NCBI RefSeq assembly: GCF_040954835.1
Contig: NC_090704.1
Coordinates: forward strand, 39,498,979-39,562,978
DNA length: 64,000 bases
Direction: 5' to 3'
Source of the DNA: Lepisosteus oculatus
Taxonomy: Eukaryota; Chordata; Actinopteri; Semionotiformes; Lepisosteidae
The position numbers and the translations under genes were made by a program. Numbering within the stretch: position 1 is the first letter of the stretch; each line of letters opens with the position of its first letter. The notes below the pieces were generated by a model. The model was not told where the DNA came from. It saw only the letters and a list, made by a program, of their open reading frames with translations, and did no database searches. Of the stretch, positions 13,476 through 26,804 are shown one piece after another.

Positions 13476-16400
13476 AAGAAACCTAAACACTGGATTCATG
13501 GTCTCCTAAGCATTTGTCATTGAGCCTACTGCTATACAATACTGGGTTGTAAAGTCTATTCATGGTTCAACTTTATAAGTGACAGGGGCACCAGTTTCTG
13601 GCGCAAATATCCTGGTAAACAGTGCTGATCACCAAAACTACTGGTGAGCCTTTGCAGAACATCAATTTATGCTTCATCCTACCACATTATTGGGTTCCAT
13701 TTGACTTGGGAATGGAATAGTAATTATTTGGCAACTTCATGTCTAATCTTTTTTGTCTTGCTATGGACCTCTGCAACAAACCCTCCAGTTCATAAGGGCA
13801 AAAGTCTTTGTAATACTTTTTAATAAAAGTTAAATGTTTTGGTTTGCTTGATCAATAAAAAATGCAGTGTGTTTCATTTCAACACAACTTCAACATTACA
13901 CTGAAAGCACTCCCATATGAAGGTTTCTAAACGTGACAGGGTCCATTAATTATAACCTATACCTCTGCCACAATATCCTGGACCGTATTTACCAGACATA
14001 ATACAGCACACTCATATAAATAATACCCATATAAAAATATTAATCACACAGGGAGGCTGGTTTGTTTTCTTGTACATTTAATCAGGAACAGGAAACGTCT
14101 CGTTGACGCTTGAACAGCTACTTTTTTTGTTGTTTCACAACCACTTAATGACGTAGCAAAAGAATGTGCTCCACTTCCTTATTCCACCCATCCTCCTTCA
14201 CTTAAAAGGAGAACAAGTCATCTTGTAAAACTGAAATTACACCAAGTGTTCAAAGATGTACATAGAACATAGATGAAACTAGTGAATCATGAAAGAAACA
14301 CATTTCGCAACACATTTTAGTTCATGGTCTTTAGTAATAAGTAAAACACTTGCAAAGCAGAGATAAGTGTAGCTTTTATGAAGGAGAATAACAGTATTAT
14401 TTCAGATTTCTTCATTCCGGGGTGTGAGGAATTATACTAAGAGAATAATAAACGTGGGATGATCAATTTTCTCATTTAGATAGAGTAAATGATGCCAAAA
14501 GGCTTATTTTAAACATTAATTAACTGTAAATTTCAGCTTAAAATAGAGTATTTGCCATCACAGGCACTTCTCTGGGGCTGGTCTATTATTGTCAGCTGTA
14601 AACGTGTATGGTTTGGTGAGCAGTGACCTCAAAAAGGGTTAGCTGCATAATGAAAATACTCCAGGGGCGCCACAATATCGAGACAGACGGAAAGCACAAT
14701 GCCTAATTACTGAGGACGCAAACCATACTTTCATTCGCCTTCAAATAATTATTAGGGAGCAAAAAAGTGAATCATCCATCTTATCTTGTGGCCCCATTAG
14801 CTCAGACCCAGGGGTGTTTCGTACTGTGACACCACCAGCAGAATCATTTATACATTTTATGTTTTCATATCAGGGAGCTTTTCGGAAAGAAGGCACATCT
14901 TGGGCCGCTAATGTGCTAAGGTAACATCTGAAGCAGAAACAATGGGGAACAAATGCTGTGTTGTGTGATCTATGGATATACTTCTTTTCAGCAATACACG
15001 CAATTCAAATTAGAATCTGAGCGGGCATGAACGAACAGGGGATGGAAGAATTGTGCAATCTCTTGTTTTGGAAGATATGGGTTTGTGTGAAAAACAAGAT
15101 GAGGCGAAGATTAATTCATTTCCATTTTTATTTTGAGTTTGCCACATAGAACTGCCTTAGGTGTTTTGTGAGTATTTTACAATGTCTCTTTTTTGGTATA
15201 TGTTTGCATCCATTAAAATATAGACTAGATTCATGCCTCCCCACCCAGTCATGCACTGTACAGTAACTAGCACCTTTAAAAACTCCAGGGAGACGCTGTA
15301 TCTGAGACCCGGGGTTTTTACAGAAGTCTGCCATGTAAAACAAATCAAAAATCTAAATCTGCTCTAACCTTTGTCATTGCTCTGATCCTGACATTTGCTT
15401 GCTTTGGTCATGTGGGCTGAGATTCTCCCTTCTGCCTGCTGGCCTTCTGTGGCTCATGAGTGTGCTGCGTGTCTCGGGGGGCCTGCTGAGCCTGTCACTG
15501 GCTGGCCTGACTCTGCAAGAATGATACAGACCCGGGGGGCAGGGAGACAGAGCTACGGACTTAGCATGGCAGCTACCAACCCACTGCTTATCCCCCTAAT
15601 GCTAATGTAGGGGCTTCAGGTCTTCCAGATCCATAAAGATTCACACTTCAGATTTTTGTCCGTATGTTATATACAGTCTGGCATCCTATAATGTTATATA
15701 AGAAAATCTGATTTTATATGTAGTTCTGATATGATGTGTGACACATGACATTGCATGTGGCGTACTGTTTCTGGTGAAAATGATACCGTTTCCACAGGGA
15801 AACTACCTTAAAGCCAAAGACAGATGCTGAGTGGGTATTTCTGGCAGCACAGTGAGAAGCGTGGAGAGATTATATTGATCAGAAGAGGCAAGCTGTTCAT
15901 CTCTGAATTTCATTTGCCTCTCAGTGCCCTACGGGATCCCCTTCACTCCCTGCATACCATAACCCGGTGAAAGTAAAATGGTTTGTTTGTGCAAACACAG
16001 TTGTGATTGGTAAAGCCAGAAGGAAGGCGTTAGCTCCAGGGTAAACTAGGCTGTAAGCCAGATGTGTGTACCATTACTGTGGTTTTAGTTTACGCAACAG
16101 CTACTGTAAACATTTGCTGCACAAAGATTTCACCGTCAGGTGCTGTTTTCTCAGATGCTCCAGACCCAGATGGATCTCATGTGATGCTGGTCTACTGTGT
16201 TATTTGCTGTGTCATTGTGGGCTGTGGCTCCATGTCATCATGCAGGTGGAGAGAGCTCTTGCCATTTCAGGTGTACAGTATCATCTTACGTCAGCTTCCT
16301 CCTGTTGAGTCACATAGTCACAGGTGCTGTTATCGGTGCTCTTTCAGAACTGGTATGGTCCAGTTTCACATCTTCTTTTTAGAAGGAAAAATCATTTAAA

Positions 16401-19002
16401 TCTATGCTCTTTGCCACCCTTTGCAGATCATGTTTTCTTTACCAGAAGTTAATATATTAGCTATTTGCTTATTAACTGACACCTTTATCTGAGGCAGTGC
16501 ACAATTAATATGTGGTGCAGAAATACAACCTATAGAGAGGTACTAACAAAACAGCTCAGTAAATACATGCTGTATATATACATATAATATAGCAACCAAA
16601 AAAGTATTTGTGCTTTTGTCATATGTATTATGAAGTTACACTAGAATGAAAATAGATTATTATGCAATAAGTTTTAGGTATGAACTTAACTTTAGATTTT
16701 TTGTGTGGTGGCATTAAAATAGTTGGTATATAATGTTAATGCTGAACTCATTCTTTCCTTTCCAGCTTTTAATTGAGACCAGCCTTCTATAGATATCAAA
16801 GTTATATCAGTAAAAGGCTAGGCTAGATTTAGTTTGAGGATTTTTTTTTTAAATAAAATGCAATAAGGGACAACTTATGTGAAATACTTGTTTTTAAACT
16901 AAAAATGGTACGACTTAAGTGATGTTTGATATAAGAAGAGGAATAAAATGGCCATGTCGTACAAGCCTAAAAAAGTGTAACCACCCTGAATTGTAGATAA
17001 TGTTTTTTTTTTTAATTTTGGCTATCTAATCTTAAAAGACAGACCCACACAGTGTGGAAACAAATCAAAATGTCAACAATCTGTTCCCAGAATGCACTTC
17101 TTCCTCATTGTCTGAAGTGGTGTTTTGCACCTGTGTCAAAGGATTTATGACAGAGCAGGCAACTGCCAGTTTTGAAATACATAGCATGATTTCACTTTTT
17201 TTTGTTGCATTTTTACTACTTTGATTGTTTTCCTTATGGAAATCATGCCATCTGTAGTATAGTTGAATCAGTAGAGAACTAGCTTATTTTGAAACAAAAC
17301 ATAATTCAACAAAATCTTTTTATGTTTGTTTTTGATTTAGACAAAGGCCAGGCCATTACAGTGGTCACAAGAATGCATTTTCATTTGATTCACTTTTATA
17401 AAAAATCACGCAAGGGCCAGCAAATGTTTTTTTAGAACATTTATACACCAGTTCAATACATAAGCAGTGCTATTTACCATCAGCAAGTAAATCTATTGTC
17501 TGAATATAAACCTTTTCCCACTAAATTCAGAATTCCATGATTATTGTAACATCTTAATGACAACTATGATTAAAAACAATTATTAATCAGGATGTTTGTG
17601 GAGTTCAAGAGTAAAACTTTATAGATTATTTTTTAGAAACTCCTGTTGAGGTCTCATCCAGATAAGGAAAACAATGTTTGCACCCTGCCAGTTCATATGT
17701 ACTACATATAATGCAGGATCATTTCTGTGTGTAGGTCTTGAGGAATTGATCTATATGCCCTTTTGGAGGGTGGGGGTTGTGACCCTACCATTTCTACAGC
17801 TTGTCAATACAAGCTGTGCTGGTTATTTGTGTCGCTGAGTAATATCGTCGATTCTAATTTTACTATCCTGACCTTTTCACATGAGGCCTTGTGCTCTGTG
17901 CTTATCATATTCTCAGAACCTCTTTATTTTTTTTCCTCTTGCATTGCTCCTCTACAAATTCCCAAACTGAAGCAGCAGACTGACAGACATTGCTGGCTCT
18001 GCACAACTGCTATTTCAGAACTGACCTTCCCAGCCTCCACTGCTCGTATGCACAGATCATTAAAGATCATCAGGATAAGATCAGTAGAAGTGAAAGAAAC
18101 TAATGATGGTCCTCAGATAACAATGTATCTTTTCTGCTCTGCTGGACAAGCCAGGAAATACTGTAGGGTTTTGCATGTAAAGTGGCGATGAACTGTTTTT
18201 TGAATATGGTGAAAATCTTGTGATCACTCACATTTTCTCTGTGTCCTGTTAATGCAGTGAATTGCAAATATGTTCATGGAACATGGAAAGCAAAAAGTGT
18301 TTTTTGGGCCTTGTTGAGGCAGTGGTTTTATGTTTTTACAGAACCAATGGAGTAAAACAGAATAACATATTTTATAGGTCTCCCATGCTGGTAAATAATC
18401 CATACGATACTGTTATGTATACAGTATACACAATTATAACAAATCCTGTTTTACTTACTTTTTTTAGTTCTGCGTCTGTCCTTTATCTATGAAATACTGT
18501 AAATCAGCCAAATAAAAAAACGTTTAATGAAATCTGAGAGCCCTAGAGGAAAACAAAACTAATTAGCATTAATATTTGCAAGATCTCTTAGAGGTCACAT
18601 GTAATTTACTGAAACGTCCTGAGTTTGTTACCTGTTGTAAATGCAAATCTAATGCCTTTTAAATTAGAACCATAACCTTATCAGATATTCATAGTCACAG
18701 TGTTTTTTCTGCCATAGTTCTAAGTGACTGAGCTTGGCTGGCATTTTCAATTAGTCATTACTAGGCTGTTCTTTGTATCTCCAGAGAGGAGATAGAGAAA
18801 CAGTTCAGCTAAGCACTGGTGATTATGTATCTTACTGTTCTAAGTCAATACTGGTACAGGCTTACATGTTTGAGTCTTTTTTGCTCCAGGCCTTTTGCAA
18901 CCCAGTGTTCATTAGCCCACACATGGTCAGCAGTTCTAAAGAAAACAAAGAATAAGACTGCACTAATGCTCTGAGCTGCTTGCTTGCTGTAACAAATTAG
19001 TA
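13476..19002. other. Non-coding stretch, no gene recognised
   Basis: No exon with family similarity. A G+C-richer block lies at 15,395-15,620, and a 142-codon open frame at 17763-18191 lacks any domain, splice context or codon bias. Confidence 0.45.
14480..14960. other. Candidate conserved non-coding element
   Basis: Mixed-composition block with homeodomain-like sites (ATTAATTAAC near 14,514; AATAATTATT near 14,743) and no open frame or repeat similarity. The texture resembles vertebrate conserved enhancers. Inference only. Confidence 0.25.
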
Positions 19003-19240
19003 TTCGTGCTTTAGATGAGATGTTAAACCGAGGTTCTGAGTACGTATGGTCTTTAAAGATCTCCATGGTAAATTCACGAGAGCAAGGTGCTAATGCCAGT
19101 GTCCTGGCTGAATTCCACTCTGGACTTGTGCAATTGGGCCTGCTTAAAGTTCTCCTAAATTCAGATGGTGAAGCAGTTTCTCGCGTCTCCATTTGATCTG
19201 CAGGGCAGTCAAAAATGGCCGCGAGCATCCCTCAGGTGAT
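19003..19240 (+). mobile_element. Older SINE body of the same family as 38,045
   Basis: GAGATGTTAAACCGAGGTTC and CCAGTGTCCTGGCTGAATTC align in order with 38,236-38,335. It extends further 3' (AAAATGGCCGCGAGCATCC), so it keeps body sequence missing from the other copy. The 5S head is absent. Confidence 0.68.
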
Positions 19241-20497
19241 GTCATCCCTCAGGCAGCTCTTCTATCACAGGAAGTGGGCCCTCTCCTACATCTGTGTAGC
19301 TCTTTGGAATCCCTACTAATGAAAAGCAATATACAGTACAAGTGCAATTACTTAATGTATGAGCCTATTACCTGCTATGCTTAAACAGAAAGCTTTGAGC
19401 CCTATTTTTAATTACTTTCCTAGAAAACTAATTTTCAGACTAGACAAGGTTGATCCGGAGCATTTTATATACGTTCTAAGCACTGCTGCTAAATATTTTG
19501 CAGCAGACAAACTCATCTGTCATTAGAAAAATATTCTTGCCGTAATGCTTTTGAAAAACCTTTTAAAATCTAAGCTTGCATAGTCAAGTGAATTTGCCTT
19601 GTTACTTTGTAATTGGAAACCTCTTCTATTCACAGGAGACAAATAGATGCAGTCTATTACGTGCACTGTGGCAGAATCCCATCTTTTGTTCAGGACTAAG
19701 GTCGTAAATGTGACTTCAGACACATGTAGGGAAACCTGCATTTGTTTCTTTTACACTGCACTGCTCTGCAAGGTTGAGTTATACTCAGTAACGCATCTCA
19801 TTATAGGCTTTGAAATATGCTGACACCTCAGGAGGGGAGTTTGGTCCATACAACTATGTTTTCAGCACAGTTTATTTGCATGATTTTTAAAATACTGGTT
19901 CTATTTGATAGATAAATGCAAAAATATAGTTTATCCACAGCTACAATTTTAAATTACATTCACTGTCACAATAAATTCTCTAGTAGTGTAATAAAATGCA
20001 CTTGATAGAAGCAATCGCCTGTGGTAGCTGAGTTGTTTCTAACCATATGCCATTACAGTAATTTAGAATAAGTGTTTTGATTTTATTTTTAGGATTGCAG
20101 CATCAAAATAATTAAATGAGGGCATTCTTTGGCTTTGAGATGCAAAAAAAACTTTGTTGTGATACACATCCATGACAAAACATAGTGTCACTCCCTCTTG
20201 TCTATTAACTATAAACTGATCAACTAGTAAAGGCCATTTAGTCAGAAATAATGGTCAGCAAGAAACTGTAAAATTCTGCATGCTAAAATTGTTAGATATT
20301 GTACCCCTGAAGCATGGTATTTTTGACATTCAGGACTGACAGAAGATACAAGTTAAATAAAAGTCTAAACAAGTGAGTAGATCAATTAAGCAATCAATTA
20401 GCACTGGAGAGTTGACGCTCAGCAGGGTTGAAAACAAGCAGACGCTACAGTATGTTTCTCCAGGACAAGTGTTGGGAACCATTGTGAAAGGTCACTG

Positions 20498-20700
20498 ATA
20501 TTTATTCACTCCTGGTCGTGAAAGAACACTATGGCTGCTGGTTTTAATTCCTTCCTGGAACCCTAATGACATTATTTAAACCAATTATTTGCTTAATTGG
20601 TCTTTACTAACATGAAAATATTTCCACGTCCTTACTCATTAAGAACTATAAAACCAATAAAAATGGACCGCTGCCTTTCAGGACCAGGAGTGAATATTAC
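20498..20700. mobile_element. MITE-like palindromic element
   Basis: Ends TATTCACTCCTGGTCGTGAAAG (20,501) and its near-perfect inverse CTTTCAGGACCAGGAGTGAATA (20,677) flank about 155 bp containing GCTTAATTGGTC. No coding capacity. It resembles short palindromic elements common in fish genomes. Confidence 0.6.
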
Positions 20701-21189
20701 TGTAATCTGATACAGGCAGAGATGCCTTGAAAATAAGCCCAGTATTGCCTGGTTTAACAAGCAAAGGTGAAATGAAAGAGGCTTATAAAGTCTAAACTGA
20801 ACATGCAATCGATACCCAATTAACACCTGTACTCACACAGTGGGATTCCTTGTGGATTTCAGAAGCTTTCACAAGATTCTCACATCTTTTCAGGGAGCTC
20901 AGAGCTGGTTTGAGTACTGAGTACATCTGGTCTTTGAGAAACCTCCCCCACACCACTCTGTTACTACCTAGTAAACCTTTGCTTTCAGTTTGGTTTATGA
21001 TGTTATGAATAATAGATGGTATAAATAAACCAACAATTATGTGCCACAGGATAGGACAGTGAAGCACAGACTATTCTTAGACCTGCAAAATATAAAAAAA
21101 ATATATGTATTGGTCTCACAATAAGACTAAAACTCTTATCATAATTGGTGTGCATTGCGGTAAAACGTAAATAAATGGCTATATATAGT

Positions 21190-22065
21190 TTTAACAATCA
21201 TTCTGCTAATTCTGGGGCATCATTGTTACATGTATTTACAACCTTTTTTTACAATCTAAGTCCTATTACTATACCTCCTCCATCTTCTTTTGAGTGCCTT
21301 GTTTTAAATGTTTCTATCCCCCAATCTACTACTACTGCCACAGTTTATAGACCACCCAAACCCAGTGAAGCCTTCTTAGGTGAGTTTGTTGACTTACTCT
21401 CATTTTTATGCCTTAAGTTTAAAAGGATCCTTATTCTAGGGGACTTTAATATACACATCGATTCAAGGTCTTCTAGTCTGGCTAAAGACTTCCTTTATCT
21501 ATTGGGATGTTTTGATCTTGATCTTGTACCCCTACACATAACAAAGGACACACCTTAGATTTAATTATTGCAGATGACTCTTTTGTCTCCCACTGCTCTC
21601 CCCTTGATCTAGGCCTCTCTGACCGCTTAGCTATTTTTTTCAACCTGGAATTACCTGTTTCTAACACTTCCCCCTCATGCTCTATAAATTTCCACAACTG
21701 GCGATCAATTGATCACCCAAGGTTTTCAAATTCTGTTCTGTCCTCCTTATCTTGTTTCTCTTCCACTGACCCTCTAGAGGACAGAATACAGTTACGTGAC
21801 AGTGCTCTTTTATTTACCCTCGACACCTTTGCTCCTTTAAAAACTCGAACCATCTCCTTCTCTCGCCCTGCCCCCTGGTACAACGACCATCTGCAAAATT
21901 TGAAGGCAGCCTCTCGCAAACTTGAGCGTAGGTGGCATCTTTCTGGCCTAAATGTACATTATCAGGCTTGGAGAGATTACTTGTCTAAATATAAGGTTAC
22001 TATAGAGTCTGCTAGATCAACCTACTTCTCTCACATCAATGAAAATCACCAAAACAACCTCAGAC
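21190..22065 (+). mobile_element. L2 LINE, endonuclease part (left arm of mosaic)
   Basis: Encodes PPPSSFECLVLNVSIPQ, then ILILGDFNIHID, the endonuclease GDFN motif, then SRPAPWYNDHLQNLKAASRK, typical of fish L2 ORF2. There is a frameshift near 21,553. The endonuclease SDH motif has become SDR (about 21,620), so the catalytic His is lost. It joins unrelated LINE sequence at about 22,065. Confidence 0.85.
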
Positions 22066-23425
22066 AGATCGGATCACAACCTTGTCTTGCTTACACCACT
22101 ATACAAGCCTATTGTCCAGCGCCAACCTGCAACAATGAGAACTGTGAGGAGATGGTCTCAGGAGGCTATGGAGGATCTACGTGGTGCTTTGGAGGCCACC
22201 GACTGGGATGTGCTGTGCGAACCACATGGGGACGACATAGACAGCATGGTGGACTGTGTCACTGACTATATTAACTTCCCCACCAAAGACGTACACTGCT
22301 TTTCCAATAACAAACCCTGGATCACCAGCGACCTTAAGGCTCTTCTGAATGACAAGAAGACAGCCTTTAGAAGGGGGGATAAGGAAGAGGTCAAGCGTGT
22401 ACAGAGCGAACTAAAGCAGAAGTTAAGAGAGAGCAAGGACGTCTACAGGAGGAAGGTAGAGGACAAGCTGCAAAGGAATAGTGTGAGGGATGTATGGAGG
22501 AGCATGAGAGAGATCACTGGCTTCAAACAGGCTGGGGGTGCAACAGAGGGGAACCTGGAGATGGCCAACGAGTTGAACTAGTTCTTTAACAGGTTTGATT
22601 CAGGGCCCTCTGTGGCTAAACACCCATCCTCCCATTGCCACACGCTCCGTAAGCCTTCACAGCTGCGACTGCCCAACACCTCCTCCATCCCCCCACAATC
22701 ATGGCCACCTACAGCTACAACACCCAACGCCCCCATCCCCCACAGCTGCCACTCTCCAACACCTCCGCCATTAACACCTGCAGCACTGACAGTGCTATGA
22801 GCACCATCCACCAGGCCAGGCTGACAATCACAGCTGACCAGGTGAAGAGGGAGCTGAAGAGGCTGCACCAGGGTAAGGCCACAGGACCAGATAACATCTG
22901 TCCCAAAGTTCTGAGGGCTTGTGGTGATCAGCTGAGTGGAGTGCTCCAGCGACTGTTCAACCTGAGCCTGTGCTTGGAGAGAGTCCCTGTGCTCTGGAAG
23001 AAAGTGTCTGAACAGGTTGTAAGTAACACAGGGGCTCCTCAGGGGACAGTTCTTTCTCCATTCCTCTTCACCCTCTATACTTCGGACTTTAAATACAACT
23101 CAAAGTCATGCCACCTGCAGAAGTTCTCAGATGACTCTGCAATTGTGGGATCAAGGGTGGGCGGGAGGAGAACCGGGGACTGGTCAGCAGCTTTGTGGAG
23201 TCGTGTGAGGAGAACCACCTGCAATTGAATGTAACAAAGACGAAGGAACTGGTGGTAGGAGGTAGGAGGAAAAGGGACAAACCTACTCCTGTCTACATGG
23301 GAGTGGCGTGGAGATGGTGGACTCATACAAGTACCTGGGAGTGCACATCGACGATAGACTGGAATGGTCTAAGAACATTGAGGCCATTTACAAGAAGGGT
23401 CAGAGCTGACTTTACTTCTTGAGGA
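22066..23425 (+). mobile_element. Rex1-like LINE fragment inserted in L2
   Basis: Begins at an intact endonuclease SDHNLV motif, then a 150-codon linker (NNKPWITSDLKALLNDKK), an RT N-terminal part (GKATGPDNICPKVLRACG) and GAPQGTVLSPFLFTLYTSDF with FSDDSAIVG, the reverse-transcriptase FxDD box. Between VLWKK (about 23,003) and GAPQG (about 23,031) about a hundred residues of the RT domain are missing, so it is internally deleted as well as 5' truncated. Stops and frameshifts follow. The clade name is by recollection of fish elements. Confidence 0.78.
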
Positions 23426-23545
23426 ATCTCAGGTCCTTCAATGTATAGTATGTAGTAAGATGCTACATATGTTCTTTCTTCTTTTTTTAAGCATGGAATA
23501 AACCTATTACTTGTTCCTTTGCAGCCTACGCATGCTGACGCAGCT
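23426..23545 (+). repeat. Shared tail motif between the LINE arms
   Basis: Contains AAGCATGGAATAAACCTATT and ACTTGTTCCTTTGCAG; almost the same text occurs at 7,220-7,275. It is probably the 3' tail of the inserted element or of a separate short repeat. Confidence 0.5.
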
Positions 23546-24416
23546 ACCCACCTGAATTAAGACTGAAGTCATCCTTATTGGCACCCCTCATCAACTTCGT
23601 AAAGCCAGTCCTGTAACCCTATCTGTAGATGGTTCTGTACTTGAGCTTCAATCTAAATTGAAAAACCTTGGGGTTATATTCGATTCTGGCTTAACATTTG
23701 ACACATGTGCAGCATATTGTCAAATATCTTTTTTTCACCTCAGAAATATCGCTAGACTACGCCCTATGCTATCGTTAACTGTGGCTGAAAAGTTGCTCAA
23801 CACATTTGTGTTCTCTCGAATTGACTATTGGAATGCTCTACTCACTGGGGTATCTAAATCTACTTTGAACAAACTGCATTATGTCCAAAATTCAGCAGCC
23901 AGAATCCTGACCAGGTCTAGTGCAAATGATTACATTACTCCTATCCTGGAGTCCTTGCACTGGCTTCCTGTCAAATTCCATGTGGACTTTAAAATCCTCC
24001 TGGTCACCTACAAGGCTCTGCATGGCTTGGCACCTCAGTACCTGTCTGAACTATTATCACCCTACTTTCCACCTCGCAACCTTCGCTCTTCTAATTCTGG
24101 TCTCCTTACTGTCCCCCAAGCCTGTCTACATTGTAGGGGTGACATGGCTTTCTCCTGTTATGCCCCCAAGCTCTGGAACTCTCTGCCCAAGGATATCAGA
24201 GAGTCCCCTTTAGTGAACCTTTAGTGCCTTTAGTGAACTGGTTCCATTCTTCAACTCTCTGCTTTTCTTGGTACCACCATCCACAGTCTCCTCTGTATAT
24301 TGTAATTGTATTTTATCTTCTGTATTCTTTTTATTTATTGTTGTTGTCATTCTGTAAAGCGCTTTGAAAAGCCACCATTAAAGGTGCTATATAAAATAAA
24401 GTTTATTATTATTATT
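23546..24416 (+). mobile_element. L2 LINE, RT C-terminus and 3' tail (right arm of mosaic)
   Basis: Resumes L2 with KTEVILIGTPHQLRK, then a 188-codon open frame with NTFVFSRIDYWNALLTG, ESLHWLPVKFHVDFKILL and SCYAPKLWNSLPKDIRES. It ends in the usual L2 tail AAAGCGCTTTGAAAAGCCAC and TTATTATTATTATT repeats at about 24,405. The long open frame is a relic and is not a host gene. Confidence 0.88.
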
Positions 24417-24949
24417 TCTAATAATTTCAATTCAAAATATATTAATCTATTAAACTTGCTTTAAATATGGAGGATATAATGACTTATTGTAAAAATGTAG
24501 AATTTCTTATAATGTCTCATTACCTCATAGATGTATAGTCACATATATTTTTCAGTTCCAAACAGGATAAAATTTAATGGGAATCATTATGACATTCTGG
24601 AAAATGATATGGATAGTCAAAGCAATTTGATTTGCATACTTCCCAGAATGTATAGCCATTTTTGAAAACATGCACTGTATTTCTTTTCTTCATCAGAACC
24701 CTATTGTAAATGTAGAATTCAATAAATTGTACTAATAATCACTTCTTATTTTTAATAGTATTATTTCTGATAATACCATATCTCTATCATTTCAATCGAG
24801 TGTAGAAGTTAGTTTTCTTAACATTAAAAATCGAATTATTAAGATAATAATCTAGCTGAGCTCTACAACCACGTCTAAATATGATTCTTTAAATTTATTA
24901 TTTTTAATAAAAATAATGTTTTTGTTCGTCCTCCTTTTTAAAATGTCTG

Positions 24950-25700
24950 CTATAGTGTTCTGCACGGACTACTTTAACTGTTACTCTGGGGAGGATGGGT
25001 TTCCATAGGGACTGCATGTACGCTCATAGGGAGGCGGTTTCTTTGAACCCAATTCAGGAAGTAAATTTCAAGTAAAGCCAAATTTGTTCTGTTTTGCTTA
25101 TTAAATAAGGTAAGTTTATTAAATATTGTCTTTCGTTTGATTGTTTCAAAACCCATTTTATTTACAGCTTTTCTAGAAAGACGTAAACATAAACAGCGGT
25201 TTAACAAACACGAATAACACTATTTAAAAAAAGAACCTAAAACGATGATCCGATTTTAACTCTTGAATATTGTCTGTCTAATGTATTAATTTAATGTATT
25301 AAAAATCCATCAGTCACATGTGGTAGTTACATTACTGCAAGGGTCTACGTCGGAAGGAAAACAAGTGCAATAAAAGTCATTATTGCGTCATGTTGATTCT
25401 GTTCCAAAGATTTTAAATAAAACTTTAATATCATTTTGATTTTTACAGTGTTTAAAATGTATTGTTTGAGGAGGTGTGACCCACCCTTTTCTTCTAGTGT
25501 TCAAATTGTTTAAATGTCATGCACGAAAACGACCTTTATAAATACATTTCAACATTTCAGTGCTGTGTAAAATGCATTATTCTCACAATTTATTGTGATT
25601 TCACTCAAATGGGTCACTTCGTCGGCTTCGTCTTCTCTTTGCATCATAATCATTTGGAGAGTGAGTTTTTTTTTCTTCAAAATACCACACATGCGTAGAA
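24950..25700 (+). promoter_or_regulatory. Candidate CCDC57 promoter / 5' non-coding exon region
   Basis: By eye this stretch has roughly one CpG per 40 bp against about one per 120 bp in flanking introns. It sits between the mosaic LINE and the acceptor of coding exon 1. It fits a weak unmethylated island of a fish promoter. No TATA box or donor could be singled out. Confidence 0.35.
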
Positions 25701-26804
25701 ACTCCCTTATATATCTAGAACTTGATGCTCATTTGTTCCAAGTATATTTTTTTCAAAAATTAAAAGAATAGTATTTAATAACACTATACCTACAGAATTC
25801 TGCATTGTTTGGACTGTGATCTTGTGCGTGATATTTCATGTTGGAGTGGCATGAATGGTTAGCAAAATCCTTTCAGTTCGAGGCTGGGTCCTTCATGGTG
25901 TCTAATGAACACAGCTGCCACATTATAACAACAGTGGGTGAGACTGGTGACACGGGCTTTCATCTGCAGCAGACAGGATTATCAGTGAAAACACAGACTG
26001 TAGATGTTAGGTGAAGAGACAGCCCTTCTGTGCTGACTCACAGCACTCTGATCAGAGGCCTTTATCTTTGGGAAATCGCAACTCACTGCCTCCTGTCTGC
26101 TGAGGAGGAAGTTGGTTCGTAGTCACAAATGATCAGTGACTCGCATCCCCTTTCCTGTCAGTACAGAATTTATTGTCTGTGTGGACAGGGGCCAGTCGGG
26201 CACCTTAAAAAACTGCCTGGCCACTGTGGACCGAAGTCAAAGTATCACATAAATCTGTATTCTGTTACTGCCTGGGCAGTTCAAGAAGTGCCGATTGGTC
26301 TTTTCCACAGCACCGCAACAGAATAGAAGCAGTAAAAGTTCAGAAGAGATATACTGCAATCAGTATAGCTTTAGCTTCTTCTTTTACCTTTTCCTTTGTG
26401 TTTAAGGATGCCAACAACAGCATCACAACAATTACTAATGCAATTACTAATTACTAATACATCTCAATTCTGTCACTGACAGCTTCCAGTAAATCCCACC
26501 TCTGAGTCATTACCTGTCTCTCCATTAATATTTCCAAGTGGCTGTGGTGTTGCAGGAAGTGTCTGGACAGGAGCCAAAGTTAGAGCAGATGTGACTTACG
26601 CTCCTGCCTGCAGTACCTGTGCAGTTTGCAAACTGAGTTTATTTTTTCTACCGTTTACCCTGTTCGTCTTCCATTCGGTGTTGTCTGTTTATATAATTGT
26701 ATACTTGAATACAAAAAATATTGGTGTTGAAGAGTAGCCACCACAGAGATTCGATTCGAAGAGTCACAATAGGAATTTCCTGAAATCGTGTGTTCTGTTT
26801 CTAG

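Noticed and set aside
17763..18191. 142-codon + strand open frame
   Set aside because: Composition like neutral AT-rich DNA, no recognisable motif, no flanking exons.
23658..24224. 188-codon open frame as a host gene
   Set aside because: It is the C-terminal RT region of the L2 LINE; the same text recurs on the minus strand at 53,884-54,075.
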